Below, one piece after another: positions 23,690 to 36,373 of a stretch of 64,000 nt of DNA. The notes under the pieces are model-generated. The model was not told the DNA's origin and made no database searches. It was given only the letters and a program-made list of their open reading frames with translations. The position numbers and the translations under genes are program-made. The stretch is from Pachypanchax playfairii (Eukaryota > Chordata > Actinopteri > Cyprinodontiformes > Aplocheilidae), in NCBI GenBank assembly GCA_006937955.1, contig SSNP01000389.1:43117-107116 (forward strand), written 5' to 3'. How positions within the stretch are numbered: the stretch's first letter is position 1; each line of letters opens with the position of its first letter.

Positions 23690-24665
23690 TGTGTATTTAG
23701 AGGATGTTACTACATGAGATCAAAGGAGCTTCAATGGAAGTGATACATAAGAAATCCATCAGAAAGACAGTGGACATGTTCGGAGTGGACAAATCAACAG
23801 TTTGATACATTCTGAGAAACAAAGAACGTCCTGGTGAGATCAGGACTCCTAAAGACCTGGTCCTTCATTTATTAATTGTTCGTACACACAGATCTGTGTG
23901 TATTTCGTGCGTTGGAACAATTCTACACATCGTGTGGTATTTATCAATCTGTACTTGTGTGTAGAAATGTTACTAAATATAAGTACAGCTCTGGTCGTGT
24001 GTACACACAGCATCTAGTGGTAGAACATGGAACCCAAATTCTGAAGGTCTCAGTCACCCACGCATGTTCCTCATCCACAAATGATCTCTGAACCAATTAG
24101 TAATTATGTGTTAATAAACAGCTTTGTCACATAATTAGTGTTCAATATAAAGATAGAAGTATTAGAGATGATAGGATGGATGATCTTGTATTATTAGAGG
24201 ATTTGGTAGAACCTGCACCCCGGAGGGACGGAGCACGTCTTCTATGACCGTGCAGATGTTGGGTGAGCGCACGTGGCTCCTGTAGATAACGCTTTCTAAA
24301 TAAACATTAATTGATCACAAAAAGGCTGGTTTCAAATTATAACTATTCTTTATGTGTGAAGCACAAGCAGCAACTGCACCTTCTCTTCTAATAGGGTCAA
24401 ACCATTAATCAGACCCAAAAACCAGATGGAACTTTACCAAAAACCTGTGAAAATCAGCTGAGTTCTGGACCAGCATTCTGTGGACAGATGAAACTAAGAT
24501 CAACCTGAACCAGAATGATAGAAGAAGACTTGGAACGGCTCATAAAGCACATGTAGTGTAAAACATGGTGGAGGCAGTGTGATGGTGTGGGCGTGTCCGA
24601 CTTCCACTGGGTCACTAGTGTTTATTGATCATGTGACAGAAACATCTGGATGAATTCTGAAGTGT
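23690..24665 (+). pseudogene. Dead Tc1/mariner-type transposon
   Basis: Two separated transposase remnants. 23690-23870 holds the helix-turn-helix part (KKSIRKTVDMFGVDKSTV-like, with a stop). 24395-24665 holds the catalytic part, including WTDETKINLNQNDRRRLG and a GGGSVMVWAC-like segment in another frame. About 500 unrelated bases lie between. Not functional; different from the intact element at 52910-54511. Confidence 0.75.
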
Positions 24666-24669
24666 TTAG

Positions 24670-25236
24670 GGATTTTTAGGGCTGCAGTCTGTGGGATTTT
24701 TCAGATCAAACAGCCAGAACAAATTGTCAATTATTACCAAGATTAAAAAATCTGAAATGTTTCTTTATTTAAGTAATTAAGTGGAATCAGGTGGAGTTGT
24801 AGTAATGGCTGTTGCAGAAGTTTTCCAATAAGAGCTAATTATTCGTCATGTGTTTCCTGTGTTATAGATGTAAACTTCCCTGTGAAATTAAGATGACTCC
24901 TCCTTATCATCATCATCGTACTTCTATGCCCTCACCATTTTATCTTGCAGAGTCACCCAACCAATCATGAGTCAGCACTTTAGCTCATCCAAGGATAAAA
25001 TCAGTTTTTAACTGCAGCCTCATCAGTGTCTTCTGATGTTTTATTGATTTCTTTAGCAGTCTTACTTTTTATGTTTCAGTTTCAAAAAAATTTGACATAT
25101 TGTTTTACATTTCTGATTCCTCTTTATTCTTTGGAACATTGCTGCTTGATAAAACAAACCTTGTCAGAAGTTCCTGTTATTCAGGTTAACTGATTAAAAC
25201 ATATTTTATTCTTCAAGATAATCTCATCATTTACAA
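24670..25236. other. Intergenic AT-rich DNA
   Basis: No gene or RNA recognised. It precedes the 40-bp satellite. Confidence 0.6.
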
Positions 25237-28200
25237 ATTACAACATGTGACTGTGTTAGCGTGTGATAACCTGAGCTGAGTAACACGTGACTGTGTTAGC
25301 GTGTGACAACCTGAGCTCGGTAACACGTGACTGTGTTAGCGTGTGACAACCTGAGCTGAGTAACACGTGACTGTGTTAGCATGTGATAACCTGAGCTGAG
25401 TAACATGTGACTGTGTTAGCGTGTGATAACCTGAGCTGAGTAACATGTGACTGTGTTAGCGTGTGATAACCTGAGCTGAGTAACATGTGACTGTGTTAGC
25501 GTGTGACAACCTGAGCTCGGTAACGCGTGACTGTGTTAGCGTGTGACAACCTGAGCTCGGTAACGCGTGACTGTGTTAGCGTGTGATAACCTGAGCTGAG
25601 TAACACGTGACTGTGTTAGCGTGTGATAACCTGAGCTGAGTAACACGTGACTGTGTTAGCGTGTGATAACCTGAGCTGAGTAACATGTGACTGTGTTAGC
25701 GTGTGACAACCTGAGCTCGGTAACGCGTGACTGTGTTAGCGTGTGACAACCTGAGCTTGGTAACGCGTGACTGTGTTAGCGTGTGATAACCTGAGCTGAG
25801 TAACATGTGACTGTGTTAGCGTGTGATAACCTGAGCTGAGTAACATGTGACTGTGTTAGCGTGTGATAACCTGAGCTGAGTAACACGTGACTGTGTTAGC
25901 GTGTGATAACCTGAGCTGAGTAACACGTGACTGTGTTAGCGTGTGACAACCTGAGCTCGGTAACGCGTGACTGTGTTAGCGTGTGACAACCTGAGCTCGG
26001 TAACATGTGACTGTGTTAGCGTGTGATAACCTGAGCTGAGTAACATGTGACTGTGTTAGCGTGTGATAACCTGAGCTGAGTAACATGTGACTGTGTTAGC
26101 GTGTGATAACCTGAGCTCGGTAACACGTGACTGTGTTAGCGTGTGATAACCTGAGCTGAGTAACACGTGACTGTGTTAGCGTGTGATAACCTGAGCTGAG
26201 TAACACGTGACTGTGTTAGCGTGTGATAACCTGAGCTGGGTAACACGTGACTGTGTTAGCGTGTGATAACCTGAGCTGAGTAACATGTGACTGTGTTAGC
26301 GTGTGACAACCTGAGCTCGGTAACGCGTGACTGTGTTAGCGTGTGACAACCTGAGCTCGGTAACGCGTGACTGTGTTAGCGTGTGACAACCTGAGCTCGG
26401 CAACATGTGACTGTGTTAGCGTGTGATAACCTGAGCTGAGTAACACGTGACTGTGTTAGCGTGTGACAACCTGAGCTCGGTAACACGTGACTGTGTTAGC
26501 GTGTGATAACCTGAGCTGAGTAACACGTGACTGTGTTAGCGTGTGACAACCTGAGCTCGGTAACGCGTGACTGTGTTAGCGTGTGACAACCTGAGCTTGG
26601 TAACGCGTGACTGTGTTAGCGTGTGACAACCTGCGCTCGGTAACACGTGACTGTCTTAGCGTGTGATAACCTGAGCTCGGTAACACGTGACTGTGTTAGC
26701 GTGTGATAACCTGAGCTGAGTAACATGTGACTGTGTTAGCGTGTGATAACCTGAGCTGAGTAACACGTGACTGTGTTAGCGTGTGACAACCTGAGCTCGG
26801 TAACACGTGACTGTGTTAGCGTGTGACAACCTGAGCTCGGTAACACGTGACTGTGTTAGCGTGTGACAACCTGAGCTCGGTAACGCGTGACTGTGTTAGC
26901 GTGTGATAACCTGAGCTGAGTAACACGTGACTGTGTTAGCGTGTGATAACCTGAGCTGAGTAACACGTGACTGTGTTAGCGTGTGATAACCTGAGCTGAG
27001 TAACATGTGACTGTGTTAGCGTGTGACAACCTGAGCTCGGTAACACGTGACTGTGTTAGCGTGTGACAACCTGAGCTCGGCAACATGTGACTGTGTTAGC
27101 GTGTGATAACCTGAGCTCGGTAACACGTGACTGTGTTAGCGTGTGATAACCTGAGCTGAGTAACATGTGACTGTGTTAGCGTGTGATAACCTGAGCTGAG
27201 TAACATGTGACTGTGTTAGCGTGTGATAACCTGAGCTGAGTAACACGTGACTGTGTTAGCGTGTGACAACCTGAGCTCGGTAACACGTGACTGTGTTAGC
27301 GTGTGATAACCTGAGCTGAGTAACATGTGACTGTGTTAGCGTGTGATAACCTGAGCTGAGTAACACGTGACTGTGTTAGCGTGTGACAACCTGAGCTCGG
27401 TAACGCGTGACTGTGTTAGCGTGTGACAACCTGAGCTCGGTAACATGTGACTGTGTTAGCGTGTGATAACCTGAGCTGAGTAACACGTGACTGTGTTAGC
27501 GTGTGATAACCTGAGCTGAGTAACATGTGACTGTGTTAGCGTGTGATAACCTGAGCTGAGTAACACGTGACTGTGTTAGCGTGTGATAACCTGAGCTGAG
27601 TAACACGTGACTGTGTTAGCGTGTGACAACCTGAGCTCGGTAACACGTGACTGTGTTAGCGTGTGACAACCTGAGCTCGGCAACATGTGACTGTGTTAGC
27701 GTGTGATGTGTTAGCGTGTGACAACCTGAGCTCGGTAACACGTGACTGTGTTAGCGTGTGATAACCTGAGCTGAGTAACACGTGACTGTGTTAGCGTGTG
27801 ATAACCTGAGCTGAGTAACATGTGACTGTGTTAGCGTGTGATAACCTGAGCTGAGTAACACGTGACTGTGTTAGCGTGTGACAACCTGAGCTCGGTAACG
27901 CGTGACTGTGTTAGCGTGTGACAACCTGAGCTTGGTAACGCGTGACTGTGTTAGCGTGTGACAACCTGAGCTCGGTAACGCGTGACTGTGTTAGCGTGTG
28001 ACAACCTGAGCTGAGTAACATGTGACTGTGTTAGCGTGTGATAACCTGAGCTGAGTAACACGTGACTGTGTTAGCGTGTGACAACCTGAGCTCGGTAACA
28101 CGTGACTGTGTTAGCGTGTGACAACCTGAGCTCGGTAACACGTGACTGTGTTAGCGTGTGATAACCTGAGCTGAGTAACATGTGACTGTGTTAGCGTGTG

Positions 28201-31200
28201 ATAACCTGAGCTGAGTAACATGTGACTGTGTTAGCGTGTGATAACCTGAGCTGAGTAACACGTGACTGTGTTAGCGTGTGACAACCTGAGCTCGGTAACG
28301 CGTGACTGTGTTAGCGTGTGACAACCTGAGCTCGGCAACATGTGACTGTGTTAGCGTGTGATAACCTGAGCTGAGTAACACGTGACTGTGTTAGCGTGTG
28401 ATAACCTGAGCTGAGTAACATGTGACTGTGTTAGCGTGTGATAACCTGAGCTGAGTAACATGTGACTGTGTTAGCGTGTGATAACCTGAGCTGGGTAACA
28501 CGTGACTGTGTTAGCGTGTGATAACCTGAGCTGAGTAACATGTGACTGTGTTAGCGTGTGATAACCTGAGCTGAGTAACGTGTGACTGTGTTAGCGTGTG
28601 ACAACCTGAGCTCGGTAACACGTGACTGTGTTAGCGTGTGACAACCTGAGCTCAGTAACACGTGACTGTGTTAGCGTGTGATAACCTGAGCTGAGTAACA
28701 TGTGACTGTGTTAGCGTGTGATAACCTGAGCTGAGTAACATGTGACTGTGTTAGCGTGTGATAACCTGAGCTGAGTAACACGTGACTGTGTTAGCGTGTG
28801 ATAACCTGAGCTGAGTAACACGTGACTGTGTTAGCGTGTGACAACCTGAGCTCGGTAACATGTGACTGTGTTAGCGTGTGACAACCTGAGCTCTGTAACA
28901 CGTGACTGTGTTAGCGTGTGACAACCTGAGCTCGGTAACGCGTGACTGTGTTAGCGTGTGACAACCTGAGCTCGGTAACATGTGACTGTGTTAGCGTGTG
29001 ATAACCTGAGCTGAGTAACATGTGACTGTGTTAGCGTGTGATAACCTGAGCTGAGTAACACGTGACTGTGTTAGCGTGTGACAACCTGAGCTCGGTAACG
29101 CGTGACTGTGTTAGCGTGTGACAACCTGAGCTCGGTAACGCGTGACTGTGTTAGCGTGTGACAACCTGAGCTCGGTAACATGTGACTGTGTTAGCGTGTG
29201 ATAACCTGAGCTGAGTAACATGTGACTGTGTTAGCGTGTGATAACCTGAGCTGAGTAACACGTGACTGTGTTAGCGTGTGACAACCTGAGCTCGGTAACA
29301 CGTGACTGTGTTAGCGTGTGACAACCTGAGCTCGGTAACGCGTGACTGTGTTAGCGTGTGACAACCTGAGCTCGGTAACATGTGACTGTGTTAGCGTGTG
29401 ATAACCTGAGCTGAGTAACATGTGACTGTGTTAGCGTGTGATAACCTGAGCTGAGTAACACGTGACTGTGTTAGCGTGTGACAACCTGAGCTCGGTAACA
29501 CGTGACTGTGTTAGCGTGTGACAACCTGAGCTCGGTAACACGTGACTGTGTTAGCGTGTGACAACCTGAGCTCGGTAACACGTGACTGTGTTAGCGTGTG
29601 ACAACCTGAGCTTGGTAACGCGTGACTGTGTTAGCGTGTGACAACCTGAGCTCGGTAACGCGTGACTGTGTTAGCGTGTGACAACCTGAGCTGGGTAACA
29701 TGTGACTGTGTTAGCGTGTGATAACCTGAGCTGGGTAACATGTGACTGTGTTAGCGTGTGATAACCTGAGCTGAGTAACATGTGACTGTGTTAGCGTGTG
29801 ACAACCTGAGCTCGGTAACACGTGACTGTGTTAGCGTGTGACAACCTGAGCTCGGTAACACGTGACTGTGTTAGCGTGTGACAACCTGAGCTGGGTAACA
29901 CGTGACTGTGTTAGCGTGTGACAACCTGAGCTCGGTAACGCGTGACTGTGTTAGCGTGTGACAACCTGAGCTCGGTAACATGTGACTGTGTTAGCGTGTG
30001 ATAACCTGAGCTGAGTAACATGTGACTGTGTTAGCGTGTGATAACCTGAGCTGAGTAACATGTGACTGTGTTAGCGTGTGATAACCTGAGCTCGGTAACA
30101 CGTGACTGTGTTAGCGTGTGATAACCTGAGCTGGGTAACACGTGACTGTGTTAGCGTGTGACAACCTGAGCTCGGTAACACGTGACTGTGTTAGCGTGTG
30201 ATAACCTGAGCTGAGTAACATGTGACTGTGTTAGCGTGTGATAACCTGAGCTGAGTAACATGTGACTGTGTTAGCGTGTGATAACCTGAGCTCGGTAACA
30301 CGTGACTGTGTTAGCGTGTGATAACCTGAGCTGAGTAACATGTGACTGTGTTAGCGTGTGATAACCTGAGCTGAGTAACATGTGACTGTGTTAGCGTGTG
30401 ATAACCTGAGCTCGGTAACGCGTGACTGTGTTAGCGTGTGACAACCTGAGCTCGGTAACATGTGACTGTGTTAGCGTGTGACAACCTGAGCTGGGTAACA
30501 TGTGACTGTGTTAGCGTGTGATAACCTGAGCTGGGTAACATGTGACTGTGTTAGCGTGTGACAACCTGAGCTCGGTAACGCGTGACTGTGTTAGCGTGTG
30601 ACAACCTGAGCTTGGTAACGCGTGACTGTGTTAGCGTGTGACAACCTGAGCTCGGCAACATGTGACTGTGTTAGCGTGTGATAACCTGAGCTGAGTAACA
30701 CGTGACTGTGTTAGCGTGTGACAACCTGAGCTCGGTAACACGTGACTGTGTTAGCGTGTGACAACCTGAGCTCGGTAACATGTGACTGTGTTAGCGTGTG
30801 ATAACCTGAGCTGAGTAACATGTGACTGTGTTAGCGTGTGATAACCTGAGCTCGGTAACGCGTGACTGTGTTAGCGTGTGACAACCTGAGCTCGGTAACG
30901 CGTGACTGTGTTAGCGTGTGATAACCTGAGCTCGGCAACATGTGACTGTGTTAGCGTGTGATAACCTGAGCTGAGTAACACGTGACTGTGTTAGCGTGTG
31001 ACAACCTGAGCTCGGTAACACGTGACTGTGTTAGCGTGTGACAACCTGAGCTCGGTAACGCGTGACTGTGTTAGCGTGTGACAACCTGAGCTCGGTAACG
31101 CGTGACTGTGTTAGCGTGTGACAACCTGAGCTCGGTAACATGTGACTGTGTTAGCGTGTGATAACCTGAGCTGAGTAACATGTGACTGTGTTAGCGTGTG

Positions 31201-32388
31201 ACAACCTGAGCTCGGTAACGCGTGACTGTGTTAGCGTGTGACAACCTGAGCTCGGTAACGCGTGACTGTGTTAGCGTGTGACAACCTGAGCTCGGTAACA
31301 GGTGCCTGTGTTAGCGTGTGATAACCTGAGCTGAGTAACATGTGACTGTGTTAGCGTGTGATAACCTGAGCTGAGTAACACGTGACTGTGTTAGCGTGTG
31401 ACAACCTGAGCTCGGTAACGCGTGACTGTGTTAGCGTGTGACAACCTGAGCTCGGTAACGCGTGACTGTGTTAGCGTGTGACAACCTGAGCTCGGCAACA
31501 TGTGACTGTGTTAGCGTGTGATAACCTGAGCTCGGTAACATGTGACTGTGTTAGCGTGTGATAACCTGAGCTGAGTAACATGTGACTGTGTTAGCGTGTG
31601 ACAACCTGAGCTCGGTAACACGTGACTGTGTTAGCGTGTGACTGTGTTAGCGTGTGACAACCTGAGCTCGGTAACACGTGACTGTGTTAGCGTGTGACAA
31701 CCTGAGCTCGGTAACATGTGACTGTGTTAGCGTGTGATAACCTGAGCTGAGTAACATGTGACTGTGTTAGCGTGTGATAACCTGAGCTGAGTAACATGTG
31801 ACTGTGTTAGCGTGTGATAACCTGAGCTGAGTAACATGTGACTGTGTTAGCGTGTGATAACCTGAGCTGAGTAACACGTGACTGTGTTAGCGTGTGACAA
31901 CCTGAGCTCGGTAACACGTGACTGTGTTAGCGTGTGACAACCTGAGCTCGGTAACATGTGACTGTGTTAGCGTGTGATAACCTGAGCTGAGTAACATGTG
32001 ACTGTGTTAGCGTGTGACAACCTGAGCTCGGTAACATGTGACTGTGTTAGCGTGTGATAACCTGAGCTGAGTAACACGTGACTGTGTTAGCGTGTGATAA
32101 CCTGAGCTGAGTAACACGTGACTGTGTTAGCGTGTGATAACCTGAGCTGAGTAACATGTGACTGTGTTAGCGTGTGATAACCTGAGCTCGGTAACACGTG
32201 ACTGTGTTAGCGTGTGATAACCTGAGCTGAGTAACACGTGACTGTGTTAGCGTGTGATAACCTGAGCTCGGCAACATGTGACTGTGTTAGCGTGTGATAA
32301 CCTGAGCTCGGTAACACGTGACTGTGTTAGCGTGTGACAAACTGAGCTCGGCAACATGTGACTGTGTTAGCGTGTGATAACCTGAGCT
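25237..32388. repeat. 40-bp satellite, about 178 units
   Basis: Unit contains GTGACTGTGTTAGCGTGTGA and CAACCTGAGCT. Variation is concentrated at two places: the first unit half starts TAACACGTGA, TAACATGTGA or TAACGCGTGA, and the second half is either GATAAC...GCTGAG or GACAAC...GCTCGG. Phase breaks at about 27709 (10 bases) and 31641 (20 bases) mark unequal exchange. It lies between the 3' ends of mybl1 and adhfe1. All frames contain stops. Confidence 0.98.
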
Positions 32389-33083
32389 CTGGGTTTTTAC
32401 CATCAATACTTGATCAGTATAAGATGTTTTTAATTGAAGCTGATGGCAGACTTTATTGATATGATTGAATATTGATCAGAATGCTGTTTCATTTTATCAT
32501 CTTGCTTTCCTCCTAATGTTTCTTTATTTTTTCGTTGTTTTACCAGACTTTAACTTTAGACTTAATTCTGTATAAACAGAATTTTTTGTAAAAGTCGTGG
32601 AAGTACAACTTTGGACCTGATGGACTTTGATCTTCACTGAAAATGTTATTGTAATTTGTGTCAAACTGTTTATTGATGTACGATTAAAGGGGTCATATAG
32701 AAAAAGATTTTGGGTCATTTATTCCGTCTGTCTTCAGTCCAGTTTATTTTAAACAGTAACTGCAGAGACAGTTTAATTTATCAGTCCAGTTGTTCTTCCG
32801 ACTCTTCATCAACCCAAAATCCATTCTTGGAATATCAACTGGATTTGGTATGTTCCTGAACCCAACCCTGAAATCCCAAGGGACTTGATAGGGACAGGTG
32901 AAGTTGTGACAATACTCAAACAAACCTGGACCTGAAGTCCTGGACATGTCCTAGTTTGGACATCACTGAGTCTTACAGGTTTTGGACATTGGAGGGAGGC
33001 ATTTGATCTGATGTAGTGAAAGAAATGAGCTTCAAATCAACAAACCAAACAGAAAGCTGAGAAAAGGTCAAACTTGTCTTACC
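32389..33083. other. Intergenic DNA between arrays
   Basis: AT-rich; short open frames on the minus strand have no recognisable product. Confidence 0.55.
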
Positions 33084-33434
33084 GTCCACCTGTAGAAGTC
33101 CACCTGTAGAAATCCACCTGTAGAAGTCCACCTGTAGAAGTCCACCTGTAGAAGTCCACCTGTAGAAATCCACCTGTAGAAATCCACCTGTAGAAGTCCA
33201 CCTGTAGAAGTCCACCTGTAGAAGTCCACCTGTAGAAGTCCACCTGTAGAAATCCACCTGTAGAAATCCACCTGTAGAAATCCACCTGTAGAAATCCACC
33301 TGTAGAAATCCACCTGTAGAAGTCCACCTGTAGAAATCCACCTGTAGAAATCCACCTGTAGAAGTCCACCTGTAGAAAACCTGTAGAAATCCACCTGTAG
33401 AAATCCACCTGTAGAAATCCACCTGTAGAAATCC
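33084..33434. repeat. 14-bp minisatellite, about 25 units
   Basis: Unit GTCCACCTGTAGAA or ATCCACCTGTAGAA, with one shortened unit at about 33375. Because 14 is not a multiple of three, all minus-strand frames read the same 14-residue period (DFYRWISTGGFLQV), which is not evidence for a protein. Confidence 0.97.
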
Positions 33435-35177
33435 TCAGTGTTACAAGGTGCAGCAGGTTGAGTAAAAATACCCTAAATAAAACAACCTACAAGACATTAT
33501 GCATGTCCAGCCTTCATGTGGAACCTTAGTCACCGACTGCAGCTGATGACATAACTCTAATAGAGCCATATTGAAAGCAGTATATAAAGTAAAATCCCCG
33601 ACACATGGTGTCACAGAAACACAATGATAAAGAGACAAAGTAACTCATTCAGGTGTTTTAACAGAATAAAGATCGTTTTGATGAACCTGCACAGACAGGA
33701 TCCTCATCCCTGTCTGCAGCTGGTGCAACAGGATCTCAGTCAACTCAGCTCATGAACAAAACACTCATTTAAACGCCAACGCTGAAAAATGTTGTCACAT
33801 ACTGTAACTGGTCAAAGAACTTCCACTGAAAAAAGAACACAAGCAGAACTTTACGCCACGTTGGAGGACTTCGATAAATATACATTAAAATAAACATCAA
33901 AAACTGAAGCAGATTCTGACAGTATCGCTGGGCGTCATGGTTTTAAAACATCTTTCCCAAAAAATCAGTTTTACCCTGAAAATTAAAATTATTACCTTAA
34001 AGTACCCAGAATGACACAATTAAATCCCAGGTTTGATCTCACAGCTGAAAATACACAGGAAGTAATTAAAATTAATTCTAATTTAATTAGTAAATGAAAT
34101 AAATAGCAGTTAGTATAAATATCAACATATTCATCTTCTGAATAGCTCCTTGTTTTCTATCAAGCAGAGTAGAGTTGGTCATTTATTTTATTTTATCTCT
34201 GGAACAATCTGTTTGTATTTGAAAGAAAAACAATGAAAATCTGGTAAATATTTCAGGAAATGCTCATTTAGATGAAAAACAGAAACTTTAACATGTTACT
34301 TTTAGTTTGTAGCTCCAATTAACAGTTTGAACAAGGACTTTATTTCTGATTGCTCAAATAGTTAATAGATTTGTGAAAAGTGAAGAAATATAAAAACATT
34401 TGAGGTATTTTCAGTAGTTCAGTATAGTATTCTGTTTTAGTTTCATCCAAACAAATTTAAGATTTTAGATGTTTCACATTAGTCTACTGTTCAAAAATAT
34501 TACAACTCAGCAGAGAGCAGTACTTCTATTATTTTAGCCTTAAATTTAGTTATTTAATCACATAAATTTGTTTCCTTAGAATTTTCCCATTTATTCATTA
34601 TTTATTCAAAACAAAGTGTATCTATGTGCAACATACACCATATTTACCCAGAAATCCATCCGTCCTGCTCAGTACCTCCTTCACATGGTCTGATTTTAAA
34701 CCCCTCCCCCCCATCATCAGTCATGGAATCCTGCCGACACGCCAAACTGTAGAGGACGAACGTTTTAGGAGTGGAAGTGAGTTGAAAAGGTTTAATATAA
34801 TTCCTGCATGAAATGAGACTGTGATGATCAGCTGTGTGTTATAGTGATGATGATACAGAGAAACCATCAGAACTCTCAGTTCCAGTCAGAACATCTTAGA
34901 CTGATCCAGAACTTGTTGTTATTGTGACCTGCTGACCCAGAACATCCATGAGTCCATCAGCTGGCTCTGTCGTCTCAGGCTGCAGAATCACAAATACCTG
35001 CACTGGATTCAGGGTGTCAGGTCTTAAAGTGGGACATCAGAATCAGGTCCAGTCTGTGAGACGCATGTGGGGCAGTCCATCCTCCTGGACTTGGTCAAAA
35101 CCCTGTTCTAAGTTAAATAAAACTCTAACATGTTCAAACATTTTTATTCTGTCTCTGAAGGTAAATTCATGTAGCTA
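33435..35177. other. Intergenic DNA, nothing recognised
   Basis: Mostly AT-rich with no supported gene, RNA or classified repeat. It lies downstream of both neighbouring genes. Confidence 0.55.
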
Positions 35178-36042
35178 GAACCCTCTACAGGAGATCCTTC
35201 CTGTCCACATCTAGAACCCTCTACAGGAGATCCTTCCTGTCCACATCTAGAACCCTCTACAGGAGATCCTTCCTGTCCACATCTAGAACCCTCTACAGGA
35301 GATCCTTCCCGTCCACAGGTAGAACCCTCTACAGGAGATCCTTCCTGTCTACAGCTAGAACCCTCTACAGGAGATCCTTCCTGTCTACAACTAGAACCCT
35401 CTACAGGAGATCCTTCCCGTCCACAGCTAGAACCCTCTACAGGAGATCCTTCCCGTCCACAGCTAGAACCCTCTACAGGAGATCCTTCCTGTCTACAACT
35501 AGAACCCTCTACAGGAGATCCTTCCCGTCTACAGGTAGAACCCTCTACAGGAGATCCTTCCCATCCACAGCTAGAACCCTCTACAGGAGATCCTTCCCAT
35601 CCACAGCTAGAACCCTCTACAGGAGATCCTTCCTGTCTACAGCTAGAACCCTCTACAGGAGATCCTTCCTGTCCACAGCTAGAACCCTCTACAGGAGATC
35701 CTTCCTGTCCACAGCTAGAACCCTCTACAGGAGATCCTTCCCGTCTACAGCTAGAACCCTCTACAGGAGATCCTTCCTGTCCACAGCTAGAACCCTCTAC
35801 AGGAGATCCTTCCCGTCTACAGCTAGAACCCTCTACAGGAGATCCTTCCTGTCCACAGCTAGAACCCTCTACAGGAGAACCTTCCTGTCTACATCTAGAA
35901 CCCTCTACAGGAGATCCTTCCCGTCTACAGCTAGAACCCTCTACAGGAGATCCTTCCTGTCTACATCTAGAACCCTCTACAGGAGATCCTTCCTGTCTAC
36001 AACTAGAACCCTCTACAGGAGATCCTTCCTGTCTACAACTAG
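35178..36042. repeat. 36-bp minisatellite, 24 units
   Basis: Unit AGAACCCTCTACAGGAGATC then CTTCC and a variable TGTCCACATCT/CGTCTACAGCT end. It runs straight into the LINE tail at 36043, and its frame RTLYRRSFLS resembles the RSFLPAAISL segment of L2-type LINEs, so it probably grew from a LINE 3' end. Confidence 0.97.
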
Positions 36043-36145
36043 AACCTTCTACAATGACTCCCTGAAGAAGATCTGAGCTACAACAACACTTAATTTCCCA
36101 TCAGGGATTAATAAAGTATTTTTGATTTTGATTGATTGAAAAACA
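36043..36145 (+). mobile_element. LINE 3' tail
   Basis: FYNDSLKKI then stop, followed by TAATTTCCCATCAGGGATTA, AATAAAGT and a TTGAT terminal repeat: the 3' end of an L2-type LINE. Confidence 0.8.
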
Positions 36146-36207
36146 GCTGATTTCATCAAAAATACATTCATTTAAACATCAACTCCATAATCTGATCAAA
36201 CGGATGG

Positions 36208-36246
36208 ACAGATGGACGGACAGACAGACAGACAGACGGACAGAGA
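36208..36246. repeat. GGACAGAC-type microsatellite
   Basis: Short run of GACA/GACGGA repeats downstream of the adhfe1 stop codon. Confidence 0.85.
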
Positions 36247-36289
36247 TCTTGGGAGGATCTTGAATCAACAGCAACTGAACTTGAGAAGG

Positions 36290-36373
36290 TCAGTAAAGTT
36301 TCATAGAAGCCTCAAACAGACGGCTCAGGTCCTCTTCCGTGTGCTCCCGTGGAGACAGTTTGGTGACACGCTC
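36290..36373 (-). CDS. adhfe1: adhfe1 last exon
   Basis: ERVTKLSPREHTEEDLSRLF then EASMKLY and TGA. Acceptor CTGTTTAG. Too short to stand out as an open frame; recognised from the conserved ADHFE1 C-terminus. Confidence 0.95.
   Translation of the reverse strand, partial: ERVTKLSPREHTEEDLSRLFEASMKLY

Noticed and set aside
25237..32388. CRISPR-like regular repeats
   Set aside because: Units are contiguous without unique spacers and sit in a vertebrate gene region; a satellite.
32973..33422. Minus-strand 149-codon frame of DFYRWISTGG repeats
   Set aside because: The 14-bp unit gives the same peptide period in every frame, so the frame carries no coding signal.
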